Assembly: GCA_043738425.1 (NCBI GenBank)
Contig: JAYUGJ010000008.1
Span: forward strand, 1 to 19,199
Direction: 5' to 3'
DNA from: PBB1 sp043738425
Lineage (GTDB): Bacteria > Pseudomonadota > Gammaproteobacteria > Burkholderiales > Burkholderiaceae_C
Length of the DNA: 19,199 nt
In this document: one piece after another, positions 12,824 through 19,199 of the stretch
Numbering within the stretch: position 1 is the first letter of the stretch
How the letters are laid out: each line of letters begins with the position of its first letter
Program-made: the position numbers and the translations under genes
The notes under the pieces: generated by a model
Told to the model about the DNA's origin: nothing
The model's database searches: none
The model's input: only the letters and a program-made list of their open reading frames with translations

Positions 12824-13555
12824 TCAGCGCCGTTGCGGGCGACGTGCCGCTGGGCGCTGCGGCGCGCGGCCGCTGGGCGCCAGTGGCCGTGACACGTCGG
12901 CCAGCAGCAGCACCGCGCGCACCAGCTCTTCGACCGCCGCACTCAGATCGGCGGGCGGTTCCAGTGATTCGATTTCTTCGAGCAAATCGTCCGCGTCTTC
13001 CAAATCGTCGGGGTCGAGATGCCGGTACAACAACGCCAACGGCGCAGTCAATGCGCGTGCGTCGAGCCGCATCAACGCCGGAAAAAACTCATGCGCCGCC
13101 GCGAACCCGGCGACCCACGGATACACCGCGTCGGTCTCGTGCGGCGCGTTGTCGACATGGTCGGCATGGTCGGCGTCGCTTGCGTCGCCGGAGTCGCCGG
13201 GGTCGTCGCTGCCCTGCAACCCCGACAGCTCGAACACCCACGGATCAAACCACTGGCGGCGGCCGATCGCGTCGGCCAACTCCGCGTACCGGCGGCGTGC
13301 CAAACCATGCAAGCGCGTGGCATCGAACGACGCAGGCAGTGCACGCCCATCGGCATCTGTCAGGTGCACCAGCCACGCGGCTTCAGCGATGGGCTGCGGC
13401 TGCAGCAACACGCCGCACAGAAAGCCGTCCAGCATGGTCACATCGAGCGGCTCGAGCGGCGCAGGGACGCGGTCCAGGCAGGCCTGCAATTCGTCGATGT
13501 CGGCCTCGCTGAGTGTTTCCGTGGCGACTCGGATGGGGGCTTTGAACGTGGGCAT
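12824..13555 (-). CDS. UPF0149 (YecA-like) protein lacking the SEC-C motif
   Basis: 243 aa. It is clearly paralogous to the protein at 10620-11402: both share (L/V)DV-MLDG(Y/F)LCGVL(V/L)QP, a WFDP box near residue 100 and PWVAGF in the middle. Here the zinc-binding CACGSGKKFK tail is replaced by a basic Arg/Pro/Ala-rich end (GRAPQRPAARRPQRR), and no zinc motif can be found just beyond the stop in other frames. An acidic linker (DPG-DSG-DAS-DAD-HAD-HVD) is encoded by a 9-bp repeat. The start ATG at 13555 matches the length of the paralogue. Its role is unknown; loss of the tail suggests a different partner or no zinc-dependent binding. Confidence 0.85.
   Translation of the reverse strand: MPTFKAPIRVATETLSEADIDELQACLDRVPAPLEPLDVTMLDGFLCGVLLQPQPIAEAAWLVHLTDADGRALPASFDATRLHGLARRRYAELADAIGRRQWFDPWVFELSGLQGSDDPGDSGDASDADHADHVDNAPHETDAVYPWVAGFAAAHEFFPALMRLDARALTAPLALLYRHLDPDDLEDADDLLEEIESLEPPADLSAAVEELVRAVLLLADVSRPLAPSGRAPQRPAARRPQRR
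13151..13204. repeat. In-frame 9-bp coding repeat (acidic linker)
   Basis: Six 9-bp units, GTCGACATG, GTCGGCATG, GTCGGCGTC, GCTTGCGTC, GCCGGAGTC and GCCGGGGTC, lie inside the UPF0149 paralogue. On the coding (minus) strand they give period-3 Asp/His-containing tripeptides. The length being a multiple of 3 lets copy number change without a frameshift. Confidence 0.7.
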
Positions 13556-13805
13556 ACCGAATTGTCACCCGCACCACCACGGTCGGCATGGCCAGCCGCA
13601 CCGTGGCTTGCCATGCACGCACCGTTTACGCGGCAGCGCGAAACGTGCGTTTTGCCGCAGCCGATGCGCGCGGCGATCTGTTCACCATCGCATGCGCTGT
13701 CTACAGTGTGCTTACGTGCTGTCACACGGCGTGCAGGCCAGCGAAACGGCGAAGCATTGCAGCGCAGACCGAGGCTACAGGTAGGGCCAAACGGGCTCGG
13801 CTAGC
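13556..13805. other. Gene-free stretch upstream of the mmsA region
   Basis: This is the first part of a 420-bp gap between divergent genes (UPF0149 paralogue on minus, mmsA on plus). An open frame on plus (13588-13947) has no ribosome site, an Ala/Arg/Cys-rich product unlike any family I know, and runs through a terminator, so I do not call it. It presumably holds the promoter of the minus gene and of the structured element that follows; no strong -35/-10 pair was found. Confidence 0.5.
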
Positions 13806-13903
13806 GCAGCAAGTTTTTGATTTCGGCAGGTCGCACGGTTCGGGTCGCCCAGCGCGCCCGGACTTGTTGCCCGCCCGCTGCATGCGGGCGGGTCTTCTTC
13901 TTT
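13806..13903 (+). ncRNA. Candidate structured RNA ending in an intrinsic terminator
   Basis: GCAGCAAGT (13806-13814) pairs with ACTTGTTGC (13862-13870), 9 bp with one G-U. It encloses a hairpin of CGGGTCGC (13841-13848) with GCG-C-GCCCG (13852-13860, one bulged C). The terminator helix follows immediately. No plus-strand protein gene lies within 1.5 kb upstream, so the terminator must end an unannotated transcript, or act as a leader attenuator for mmsA. No known RNA family was recognised. The 5' end is not defined; only the folded part is given. Confidence 0.4.
13870..13903 (+). terminator. Strong intrinsic terminator without a parent gene
   Basis: CCCGCCCGC (13870-13878), loop TGCAT, GCGGGCGGG (13884-13892): a perfect 9-bp GC stem followed by TCTTCTTCTTT. 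The T-rich tract is on plus only, so it acts on rightward transcription. The minus-strand side has no T-run. Confidence 0.8.
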
Positions 13904-13915
13904 GGGGCAACCGCC

Positions 13916-13945
13916 TTGCCTCGCCCGAGACGGCCGGCCTAGACT
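13916..13945 (+). promoter_or_regulatory. Candidate sigma-70 promoter of mmsA
   Basis: TTGCCT (13916-13921) and TAGACT (13940-13945) are 18 bp apart, each 4 of 6 to consensus, with a predicted start near 13952 and a 24-nt leader to the mmsA ATG. Its position downstream of the terminator separates mmsA from whatever RNA that terminator ends. Confidence 0.4.
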
Positions 13946-13975
13946 GATTGGTCCAACAGCCAGCAGGAACTCACC

Positions 13976-15535
13976 ATGGGCGCACCCCACCTTCCGCACA
14001 CACCGGCGGCCTACACCTCGGCCGTTGACGTGGCGCACCACATCAACGGCCACCGCGCCGCAGGCACCAGCGGCCAACAGAAGGCGGTCTACAACCCGGC
14101 AACAGGTGCGGTGGCGCGCCAGGTCGCGCTGGCCGGCGCTGCCGAGGTCGACGCCGCCGTTGCCGCCGCGCGCGCCGCTTTTACCGGCTGGGCCGACACG
14201 CCACCGATCCGCCGGGCGCGGGTGATGTTCAAGTTCCTCGAACTGATGAATCGACACCGCGACACGCTGGCCGCGATGATCACGGCCGAGCACGGCAAAG
14301 TGTTCACCGATGCGCAGGGTGAAGTCAGCCGCGGCATCGACATCATTGAGTTCGCCTGTGGTATTCCTCAGCTGCTCAAGGGCGATTTCACCGAACAGGT
14401 TTCCACCGGCATCGACAACTGGACGCTGCGCCAACCACTCGGTGTGGTGGCAGGCGTCACGCCGTTCAACTTTCCGGTGATGGTGCCGTGCTGGATGTTC
14501 CCGGTGGCGATTGCCGCCGGCAATTGCTTTGTGTTGAAGCCGAGTGAGCGTGATCCGTCGGCCAGCGTGCTGATGGCCGAATTGCTGCACGAGGCCGGTT
14601 TGCCAGCAGGCGTGTTCAACGTGGTGCAGGGCGACAGGTTGGCGGTGGATGCGCTGCTGGCGCATGCCGATGTGAAGGCGATCAGCTTCGTCGGCTCGAC
14701 CCCGATTGCGCAGCACATCTACGAGGTCGGCGCGCATTACGGCAAACGGGTGCAAGCGCTCGGCGGCGCGAAAAACCACCTGGTGGTGATGCCCGACGCC
14801 GACCTCGAACAAACGGTGGACGCGTTGATCGGCGCGGGTTACGGCTCGGCCGGCGAGCGCTGTATGGCGATCAGCGTGGCCGTGGCGGTTGGTGAGGTGG
14901 CCGACCGGTTGGTGGGCGCACTGGCGCTGCGGGCGAAAACGCTGAAGGTCGACCACGGCATGGCGCCCGACGCCGAAATGGGGCCGATCGTGACGCGCGC
15001 AGCGCTCGAACGCATCGAGGGCTACATCGCCGCCGGCGTGGCCGAAGGCGCGACGCTGGTGGTCGATGGCCGCGTCGATCCGGTCACCGGCCAGCCATTC
15101 CGGGTGCCCGGCTTCGAAGGCGGGTTTTTCACCGGCGGTACGTTGTTCGACCACGTGACGCCGGCCATGCGCATTTACCGCGAAGAAATTTTCGGCCCGG
15201 TATTGGTGGTGGTACGCGTGGCCGATTTCGCGGCCGCAGTTGAGTTGGTCAATGCGCACGACTTTGGCAACGGGGTGGCCTGCTTCACGAGCGACGGCCA
15301 TGTCGCGCGGGAATTCGCGCGGCGTGTCCAGGTCGGCATGGTCGGCATCAATGTGCCGATTCCGGTGCCGATGGCATGGCACGGTTTTGGTGGCTGGAAG
15401 AAAAGCCTGTTCGGCGACATGCATGCCTACGGCGAGGAAGGCGTGCGCTTCTACACCAAGCAAAAAAGCGTGATGCAACGCTGGCCCGCCAGCATCGCCA
15501 AAGGCGCGGAATTCGTGATGCCGACGGCGAAGTAA
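13976..15535 (+). CDS. mmsA: CoA-acylating methylmalonate-semialdehyde dehydrogenase
   Basis: 519 aa. It oxidises methylmalonate semialdehyde (valine degradation) and malonate semialdehyde to propionyl-CoA and acetyl-CoA with NAD+ and CoA. ALDH landmarks: GVTPFNFPVMVPCWMFPVAI (substrate/NAD region), LKPSERDPSAS, SFVGSTPIA (Rossmann loop) and the catalytic Cys296 in GSAGERCMAIS. The general-base Glu of hydrolytic ALDHs is replaced by Asn in LGGAKNHLV, a hallmark of this CoA-dependent subfamily. Start ATG 13976 follows AGGA. The N-terminal 20 residues are slightly longer than usual. It stands alone on its strand, without the mmsB (3-hydroxyisobutyrate dehydrogenase) partner in the window. Confidence 0.94.
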   Translation: MGAPHLPHTPAAYTSAVDVAHHINGHRAAGTSGQQKAVYNPATGAVARQVALAGAAEVDAAVAAARAAFTGWADTPPIRRARVMFKFLELMNRHRDTLAAMITAEHGKVFTDAQGEVSRGIDIIEFACGIPQLLKGDFTEQVSTGIDNWTLRQPLGVVAGVTPFNFPVMVPCWMFPVAIAAGNCFVLKPSERDPSASVLMAELLHEAGLPAGVFNVVQGDRLAVDALLAHADVKAISFVGSTPIAQHIYEVGAHYGKRVQALGGAKNHLVVMPDADLEQTVDALIGAGYGSAGERCMAISVAVAVGEVADRLVGALALRAKTLKVDHGMAPDAEMGPIVTRAALERIEGYIAAGVAEGATLVVDGRVDPVTGQPFRVPGFEGGFFTGGTLFDHVTPAMRIYREEIFGPVLVVVRVADFAAAVELVNAHDFGNGVACFTSDGHVAREFARRVQVGMVGINVPIPVPMAWHGFGGWKKSLFGDMHAYGEEGVRFYTKQKSVMQRWPASIAKGAEFVMPTAK

Positions 15536-16483
15536 TCAGCCGGCTGCGTTGGCCTGCGTCGACCGGGCGAGCGCTTGCTCCGCTATCTGCAAACGGCAAC
15601 ATGCTGCAGCCAGCAGCGGCGTGTCGAGCTGCAACCTGCGAGCGCGTTGCAGCAAGTCGCCCAGCACGTGGTCGTGTTCGGTACGCCGTCCGGCTTGCAA
15701 GTCGCGCCACATCGATGCGGTTGCGGCCGAGCCGTGTTCGGTCAGGCTGCGCAGTGCTTTGGCACGGGCAACGTCGGCGACCCGCACGCCACTGCGTTCG
15801 GCCACCGCCAGGCACTCGGCGTGCAATCGGCGCACCAACGATTCGCCATCGGCGGTCGCCATCACCGCGCCGACCGGGCCGTTCATCAGTGTGGTGAGCG
15901 CGGCCAGCGTGGCCAGAAAGGTCCACTTTTCCCACAGCGCGGTGACGATGTCGGCACACAGCACCGCGTTGAACCGGGCCGCACTGCTGAGCGCAACGAA
16001 TTCCGCAGCGGCGCGTTGCGTGGCAGCGCAGCGCCCGCCGACCGTCAACACATTGACGCCGCTGAGCTGTGCGATCGACCCATCAGCCAGCAGCTGCGCG
16101 GCGACATGCGCCACGCCGCCTACCACCCGGTGCGCACCGATGCGTGCATCGACTACCGCCAGGTGCGCCAACCCGTTGAGCAGCGGCAGCACCATGGTGT
16201 GCGCCGCAAGCGCAGGCGCTATCGCATCGAGCGCATCGTCCAAATCGAAGGCCTTCGGTGCGAACAACACCCAGTCGTAGTCGGCCGTGACGGTGTCGCG
16301 GGTGACACAGCGCACCGGCAGCTGCACATCGCCGTGCGGGCTGTGCAAGCGCAGTCCGCAGGCCCGCAATTGGGCGGCGCGCGCCGGCCGCACCAAAAAG
16401 CTGACGTCCACACCGGCCTCGATCAGGCGCGCACCGAAGGTACCGCCCACGCCGCCTGCGCCCAGAAACAGTAGCTTTTTCAT
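15536..16483 (-). CDS. panE: 2-dehydropantoate 2-reductase (ketopantoate reductase)
   Basis: 315 aa. It reduces ketopantoate to pantoate with NADPH in pantothenate/CoA synthesis. The dinucleotide-binding loop GAGGVGG is at 8-14. Lys77 (FAPKAFD), Asn103 (LPLLNGL) and Lys186 (LWEKWTFL) correspond to the conserved NADPH/substrate residues and catalytic Lys of the family. ATG 16483 puts the Rossmann strand at the N-terminus; the frame is open through the tRNA-Arg gene upstream but that is not coding. Its TGA touches the mmsA TAA with no bases between (TAATCA), so the two genes converge with no room for a terminator. The family includes ApbA-like relatives acting on other 2-oxo acids, so substrate specificity is inferred. 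Confidence 0.88.
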   Translation of the reverse strand: MKKLLFLGAGGVGGTFGARLIEAGVDVSFLVRPARAAQLRACGLRLHSPHGDVQLPVRCVTRDTVTADYDWVLFAPKAFDLDDALDAIAPALAAHTMVLPLLNGLAHLAVVDARIGAHRVVGGVAHVAAQLLADGSIAQLSGVNVLTVGGRCAATQRAAAEFVALSSAARFNAVLCADIVTALWEKWTFLATLAALTTLMNGPVGAVMATADGESLVRRLHAECLAVAERSGVRVADVARAKALRSLTEHGSAATASMWRDLQAGRRTEHDHVLGDLLQRARRLQLDTPLLAAACCRLQIAEQALARSTQANAAG

Positions 16484-16549
16484 GCCCGTGTGCCGGTATT
16501 TGCAGGTCTGTGCCGCGTGGCTGGCGGCAGCGGGCGGCGGTCGATCGGG

Positions 16550-16625
16550 TGGTGCGCCCGGCTGGGATCGAACCAGCAACCCCTGCCTTCGGAGGGCAGT
16601 ACTCTATCCATTGAGCTACGGACGC
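16550..16625 (-). tRNA. tRNA-Arg (anticodon CCG)
   Basis: Complete cloverleaf on minus: acceptor GCGTCCG/CGGGCGC with one U-G, anticodon stem CTGCC/GGCAG around CTCCGAA (anticodon CCG), T loop TTCGATC, discriminator A and encoded CCA (16552-16550). It lies 66 bp upstream of panE on the same strand and could share its transcript. No attachment-site duplication or integrase is nearby. Confidence 0.97.
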
Positions 16626-16789
16626 AACGCGTGAAATTGTAGTCGGGCACCTGGTCACGACCGGCTGTTGCACGCCGCGGCACCACCCCCCGCTTTATAC
16701 TTACAGGCTGCAAAAAGGCAACGCGGTGCGCCCCATACGGCGCGCGACCCGCACCCCATTCAAGTACCACCCCGCAAGCCGAGGAAGCC

Positions 16790-17365
16790 ATGAGCGACGC
16801 CAGCAATTCCCACGATGACGGTCCACACGAAGGGCCCATCAAGACACCAAAACAGTTGATCGTCGCGGTACTCTTTTCATTCATCCTTCCGGTGATCGTC
16901 ATCGTGATGCTCGCGATGTACGTGACCGATGACAAGCGGCCAGCAGCCGGCAGCGACGCTTTCACTGCAGCTGCCACTTCGAAACGCATCGCGCCGGTGG
17001 GCCGGGTCGTGGTGAAGGATTTGGCGAACCTGGCCACGCTGAAAACCGGCGAGCAGGTCTATGCAGCGCAATGCTCGGCCTGCCATGCGGCTGGCCTGGC
17101 CGGGTCCCCCAAGTTCGGTGACACCACCGCGTGGGCGCCGCGCGTGGCACAGGGTTACGACGTGCTGTGGAACAGCGCGATGAAGGGCAAAAACGCGATG
17201 GGCGCACAAGGCGGCGGCGACTACAGCGACATTGAAGTCGGCCGCGCGGTCGTCTACATGGCAAACAAAGGCGGCGCGAATTTCGCCGAGCCGCAAGGCG
17301 CAGCCGCAGCGCCCGCCATGGAACCAGCGTCACCTGCTGCGCCTGCCGCAGCCTCGGGGCCGTAA
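16790..17365 (+). CDS. Cytochrome c5-type membrane-anchored monohaem cytochrome
   Basis: 191 aa. An N-terminal cytoplasmic tail (1-20) precedes one transmembrane anchor (about 22-46, IVAVLFSFILPVIVIVMLAM). A periplasmic class I cytochrome c domain follows, with haem motif CSACH at 95-99 and a likely distal ligand Met137 in NAMGAQGGG. The Pro/Ala-rich C-terminus (APAMEPASPAAPAAASGP) looks unstructured. It probably carries electrons to a terminal oxidase. The Cys pair near the C-terminus of classical c5 is replaced by Gly residues. ATG 16790 has a good GAGGAAG ribosome site. A TATACT box at 16696-16701 may be its -10, though no -35 fits well. An intrinsic terminator follows. Confidence 0.92.
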   Translation: MSDASNSHDDGPHEGPIKTPKQLIVAVLFSFILPVIVIVMLAMYVTDDKRPAAGSDAFTAAATSKRIAPVGRVVVKDLANLATLKTGEQVYAAQCSACHAAGLAGSPKFGDTTAWAPRVAQGYDVLWNSAMKGKNAMGAQGGGDYSDIEVGRAVVYMANKGGANFAEPQGAAAAPAMEPASPAAPAAASGP

Positions 17366-17411
17366 ACCTGGGGCTCGCTGCCGAGCCGCACCAGGGCGGC
17401 CGTGGGTTGCA

Positions 17412-18011
17412 TCAACGAGCCGGCCCGAGGGTCGGCTTTTTTGTGGCGACATCGTGCGCACGGTTTGCGGCGGTGACGGCGTCATGCGCTGGGCTCAGCC
17501 GGAAACCAAAGCGCGCAGGCAGCTCAGCGCACCGCACCTCGCCAATCGACCAATGGCCCTGCGCAATCGCATCGGCGGCGCATTCCACATCGAGCGTGTG
17601 CACCAGACCCAGCCCCAGATCGGTGGCCACCAGCACACGACCGCGCTCGTCCATCCAGGCCGACACGAATTCGGCCGGCAAGCCGCTGTGGCTGCGCAAG
17701 GCCACCTCGCTCGACGCGCCGACTCGGTGCAAGCGCCAGACCCAGGGTGCGGCTTCCAACTCGACGTAGACCCGCTGTGGTCCGTTTTGAAAAAACCACG
17801 CGCCGTTGGCGTCGCAAGCGTAATTACGTTCAATGAATTCACGCAAACCGACATGCTCCAGCCGACTGCCTTTGGACTGCGGAAATGGCCCCGCCGATTG
17901 CGCCGCCTCGTCACGCAAATACCAGTTGCCGCGCGCATCGAGTGCCAGCCAGCCGTAGCAATGCGGCACGTTCGGCCATTTTTTTAACGCAGCGGCAACG
18001 GTGTCATCCAT
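17412..18011 (-). CDS. Conserved hypothetical protein (WPNVPxCYGWL family)
   Basis: 199 aa. It resembles a betaproteobacterial family I know only as hypothetical; a DUF2944/DUF2946-type label may apply but I am not sure. Recognisable stretches are ALKKWPNVPHCYGWLALDA, GNWYLRDEAAQ, FIERNYACDANGAWFFQNGP and QRVYVELEAAPWVWRLH; no catalytic motif is evident. No signal peptide or membrane helix is present. ATG 18011 matches the remembered family start but has no Shine-Dalgarno: the leader is a tandem CCCATCGC pair. It starts 30 bp after the YheT-like stop, so coupling is likely. Its last codons (KKPTLGPAR) are encoded by the terminator of the converging cytochrome gene. Confidence 0.82.
   Translation of the reverse strand: MDDTVAAALKKWPNVPHCYGWLALDARGNWYLRDEAAQSAGPFPQSKGSRLEHVGLREFIERNYACDANGAWFFQNGPQRVYVELEAAPWVWRLHRVGASSEVALRSHSGLPAEFVSAWMDERGRVLVATDLGLGLVHTLDVECAADAIAQGHWSIGEVRCAELPARFGFRLSPAHDAVTAANRAHDVATKKPTLGPAR
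17418..17442 (+). terminator. Intrinsic terminator of the cytochrome c5 gene
   Basis: AGCCGGCC, loop CGAG, GGTCGGCT, then TTTTTT (17437-17442): an 8-bp stem with one G-U and a run of T on plus, 52 bp after the cytochrome stop. It lies wholly inside the 3' end of the converging minus gene. Confidence 0.85.
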
Positions 18012-18027
18012 GCGATGGGGCGATGGG
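18012..18027. repeat. Two tandem copies of GCGATGGG
   Basis: GCGATGGG at 18012-18019 and 18020-18027 directly precede the minus start codon at 18011. This is the same octamer that begins the array at 10493, 7.5 kb away. Confidence 0.7.
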
Positions 18028-18041
18028 GCTGCGCGCGACCT

Positions 18042-19088
18042 TCAGCGCGCAATGTGTGCGCGCAACCAAGCGGTCACGCGCTCTGGCAGCGCCTGCAATC
18101 TGCCCGGAAATGACCCGGTGGCGAAGCCTACGTGACCACCCTGCGCGGGCCGCCACAAGGTGACGTGACTGCCGACCTGATCCGCGCGTGGCAGCGATGC
18201 CGCAGGCACGAAAGGATCATTCAATGCGTTCACCATCAGCGCCGGAATACCGATGCAGTGCAGGTGCGGCAGCGCCGCGCCGCGCTGCCAGTAATCGTCG
18301 GTGTCGCGGAAACCATGCACCGGCGCGGTGTACAGGTTGTCGAAGTCGTACAGGTCGCGTGCGGCGAGCATCTTCGCGCGGTCAAACAAATGCGGGTCGA
18401 GCGCCAGCTTGGCCAGCGCTTTGGGCCGCAACGTGCGTAAAAACATGCGGGTGTAGACCTGCCGATTGAAACCGCGGCCAATGGCCTCACCGCTGGCAGC
18501 CAGGTGCACCGGCGATGACAACGCGGCCAACGCACTGACGCAAGCGGCCGCGCCGCTGCCGGCTTGTTCGGCCCACCGCAGCAACGCATTGCCACCGAGC
18601 GACACACCCACGGCCACCAGCGGGCCCACGTGCAGCGCGCGGAACCGGTCGAGGATCCAGCCGATTTCTTCGAAATCACCCGAGTGGTACGCACGGGTGG
18701 TCAGATTGGGTGTGCCTGAGCAACCCCGAAAGTGCGGCACCGCATAGCGCCAGCCCAGCCGCTCAGCCACCTGCGCAAAGGCCCGCGCATAGTGGCTGGC
18801 CGATGAGCCTTCAAGACCGTGGAACAGCACCAGCAGCGGCGTGGCAGCTGGCGCGGGCGCAAGCGCCGCGCCACGCACCGCCGCCACCGTGGTGCCAGGT
18901 GTGTAGCCTGCGGCCAGCCAATCCACATCGATGAAGTCGGCGTCGGGCGTGGCCCAGCGCTCACGGCGCCAGGCCAGGGCAGCGGGGTTGCTTGTCGCCG
19001 ACGCCGGGGCGCAGCGCGCCAGCCGGGCCGGCCAGATCGTCTGCGCATGGCCGCCGGGCAACCACCACGGCGCAGAGAAACGCTGCAT
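18042..19088 (-). CDS. YheT-type alpha/beta hydrolase
   Basis: 348 aa. Alpha/beta-hydrolase fold of the YheT/ABHD1-3 group: N-terminal WWLPGGHAQTIWPA, LLVLFHGLEGSSASHYARAF (oxyanion region), VPHFRGCSGTPNLTTRAYHSGD, nucleophile Ser163 in GVSLGGN, acid Asp291 in NALNDPFVP and His319 in GGHVGF. The physiological substrate is unknown; esterase or lipid-related activity is inferred from the group. The open frame continues upstream to 19181, but those residues are Arg-rich and overlap the end of another frame. ATG 19088 gives the family start (MQRFSAPWWLPGGH), though its ribosome site is weak. It is followed at 30 bp by the hypothetical gene on the same strand. Confidence 0.9.
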   Translation of the reverse strand: MQRFSAPWWLPGGHAQTIWPARLARCAPASATSNPAALAWRRERWATPDADFIDVDWLAAGYTPGTTVAAVRGAALAPAPAATPLLVLFHGLEGSSASHYARAFAQVAERLGWRYAVPHFRGCSGTPNLTTRAYHSGDFEEIGWILDRFRALHVGPLVAVGVSLGGNALLRWAEQAGSGAAACVSALAALSSPVHLAASGEAIGRGFNRQVYTRMFLRTLRPKALAKLALDPHLFDRAKMLAARDLYDFDNLYTAPVHGFRDTDDYWQRGAALPHLHCIGIPALMVNALNDPFVPAASLPRADQVGSHVTLWRPAQGGHVGFATGSFPGRLQALPERVTAWLRAHIAR

Positions 19089-19116
19089 CAGCCGGCGGCC
19101 AGGCCAGCCGCTGGCC

Positions 19117-19199
19117 TCAATGCAGCACCGCCGGGGTCTCAACGATCTCGGGCGTCTCATTCGCCGTGCCCGGGCTGGCATGGTGGGCCACCATGCGCC
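19117..19199 (-). CDS. C-terminal end of an unidentified gene (runs off window)
   Basis: A minus-strand frame entering at the window edge encodes RMVAHHASPGTANETPEIVE then TPAVLH and a TGA at 19119-19117, 28 bp before the YheT-like start. Its composition (Pro/Glu/Thr/Ala, no Arg excess) looks more like a real tail than the competing frame. Only about 26 residues are visible, so no identity can be given; an ATG at 19194 could also make it a very short ORF. Confidence 0.4.
   Translation of the reverse strand, partial: RMVAHHASPGTANETPEIVETPAVLH

Noticed and set aside
13588..13947. 119-codon plus-strand open frame before mmsA
   Set aside because: No ribosome site, unlikely composition, and it crosses a strong intrinsic terminator.
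13775..15478. 567-codon minus-strand open frame over mmsA
   Set aside because: His/Arg-rich product antisense to a complete aldehyde dehydrogenase; a codon-bias artefact.
16550..16625. tRNA-Arg as an integration site for a genomic island
   Set aside because: No integrase, no duplicated 3' tRNA end, and ordinary housekeeping genes on both sides.

Overview
The window reads as a chromosomal segment of a high-G+C betaproteobacterium, most likely Burkholderiales. The evidence is the tRNA-Tyr/Gly/Thr-tuf cluster, a trpEGDC-ung operon next to apaG, a Gcr-type 'SpecificRecomb' membrane protein beside mltA, a cytochrome c5 gene, and codons strongly biased to G or C in third position. Genus cannot be fixed by eye. 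Nearly all of it is housekeeping DNA. There is no transposase, phage gene, CRISPR array or defence island.

Layout. 1-495 (minus): 5' end of tuf preceded by tRNA-Thr(GGT), tRNA-Gly(TCC) and tRNA-Tyr(GTA). 547-5263 (minus): trpE-trpG-trpD-trpC-ung, chained by three 4-nt stop/start overlaps and one 1-nt gap; its leader carries a perfect 11-bp hairpin abutting the trpE Shine-Dalgarno. 5421-9485: apaG, the Gcr-like membrane protein and mltA on plus, with a 64-aa single-pass membrane protein on minus whose start codon overlaps that of mltA. 9523-10446 (minus): cyanase cynS and an NTF2-like DUF1348 protein. 10620-13555: two UPF0149 (YecA-like) paralogues on opposite strands flank a calcineurin-like phosphoesterase and a small uncharacterised ORF. 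13556-13975 is gene-free but holds a folded element and strong terminator with no parent gene, then a promoter for mmsA. 13976-16483: mmsA and panE converge with stop codons touching. 16550-19199: tRNA-Arg(CCG), cytochrome c5, a conserved hypothetical, a YheT-type hydrolase, and the tail of one more reading frame.

The genes fall into small functional groups rather than one system: translation (tRNAs, tuf), tryptophan synthesis coupled to uracil-DNA repair, envelope maintenance (mltA, membrane proteins), cyanate detoxification, valine degradation (mmsA), pantothenate/CoA synthesis (panE) and respiration (cytochrome c5).

The most unusual signal is in the spacers. Three intergenic regions between 5.8 and 10.5 kb each carry a different short tandem array (11, 7 and 8 bp units). 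The octamer of the third recurs as a two-copy seed at 18012. Next most interesting are the orphan structured RNA/terminator before mmsA, the trpE leader hairpin, and the UPF0149 paralogue pair. I found no convincing new multi-gene system.
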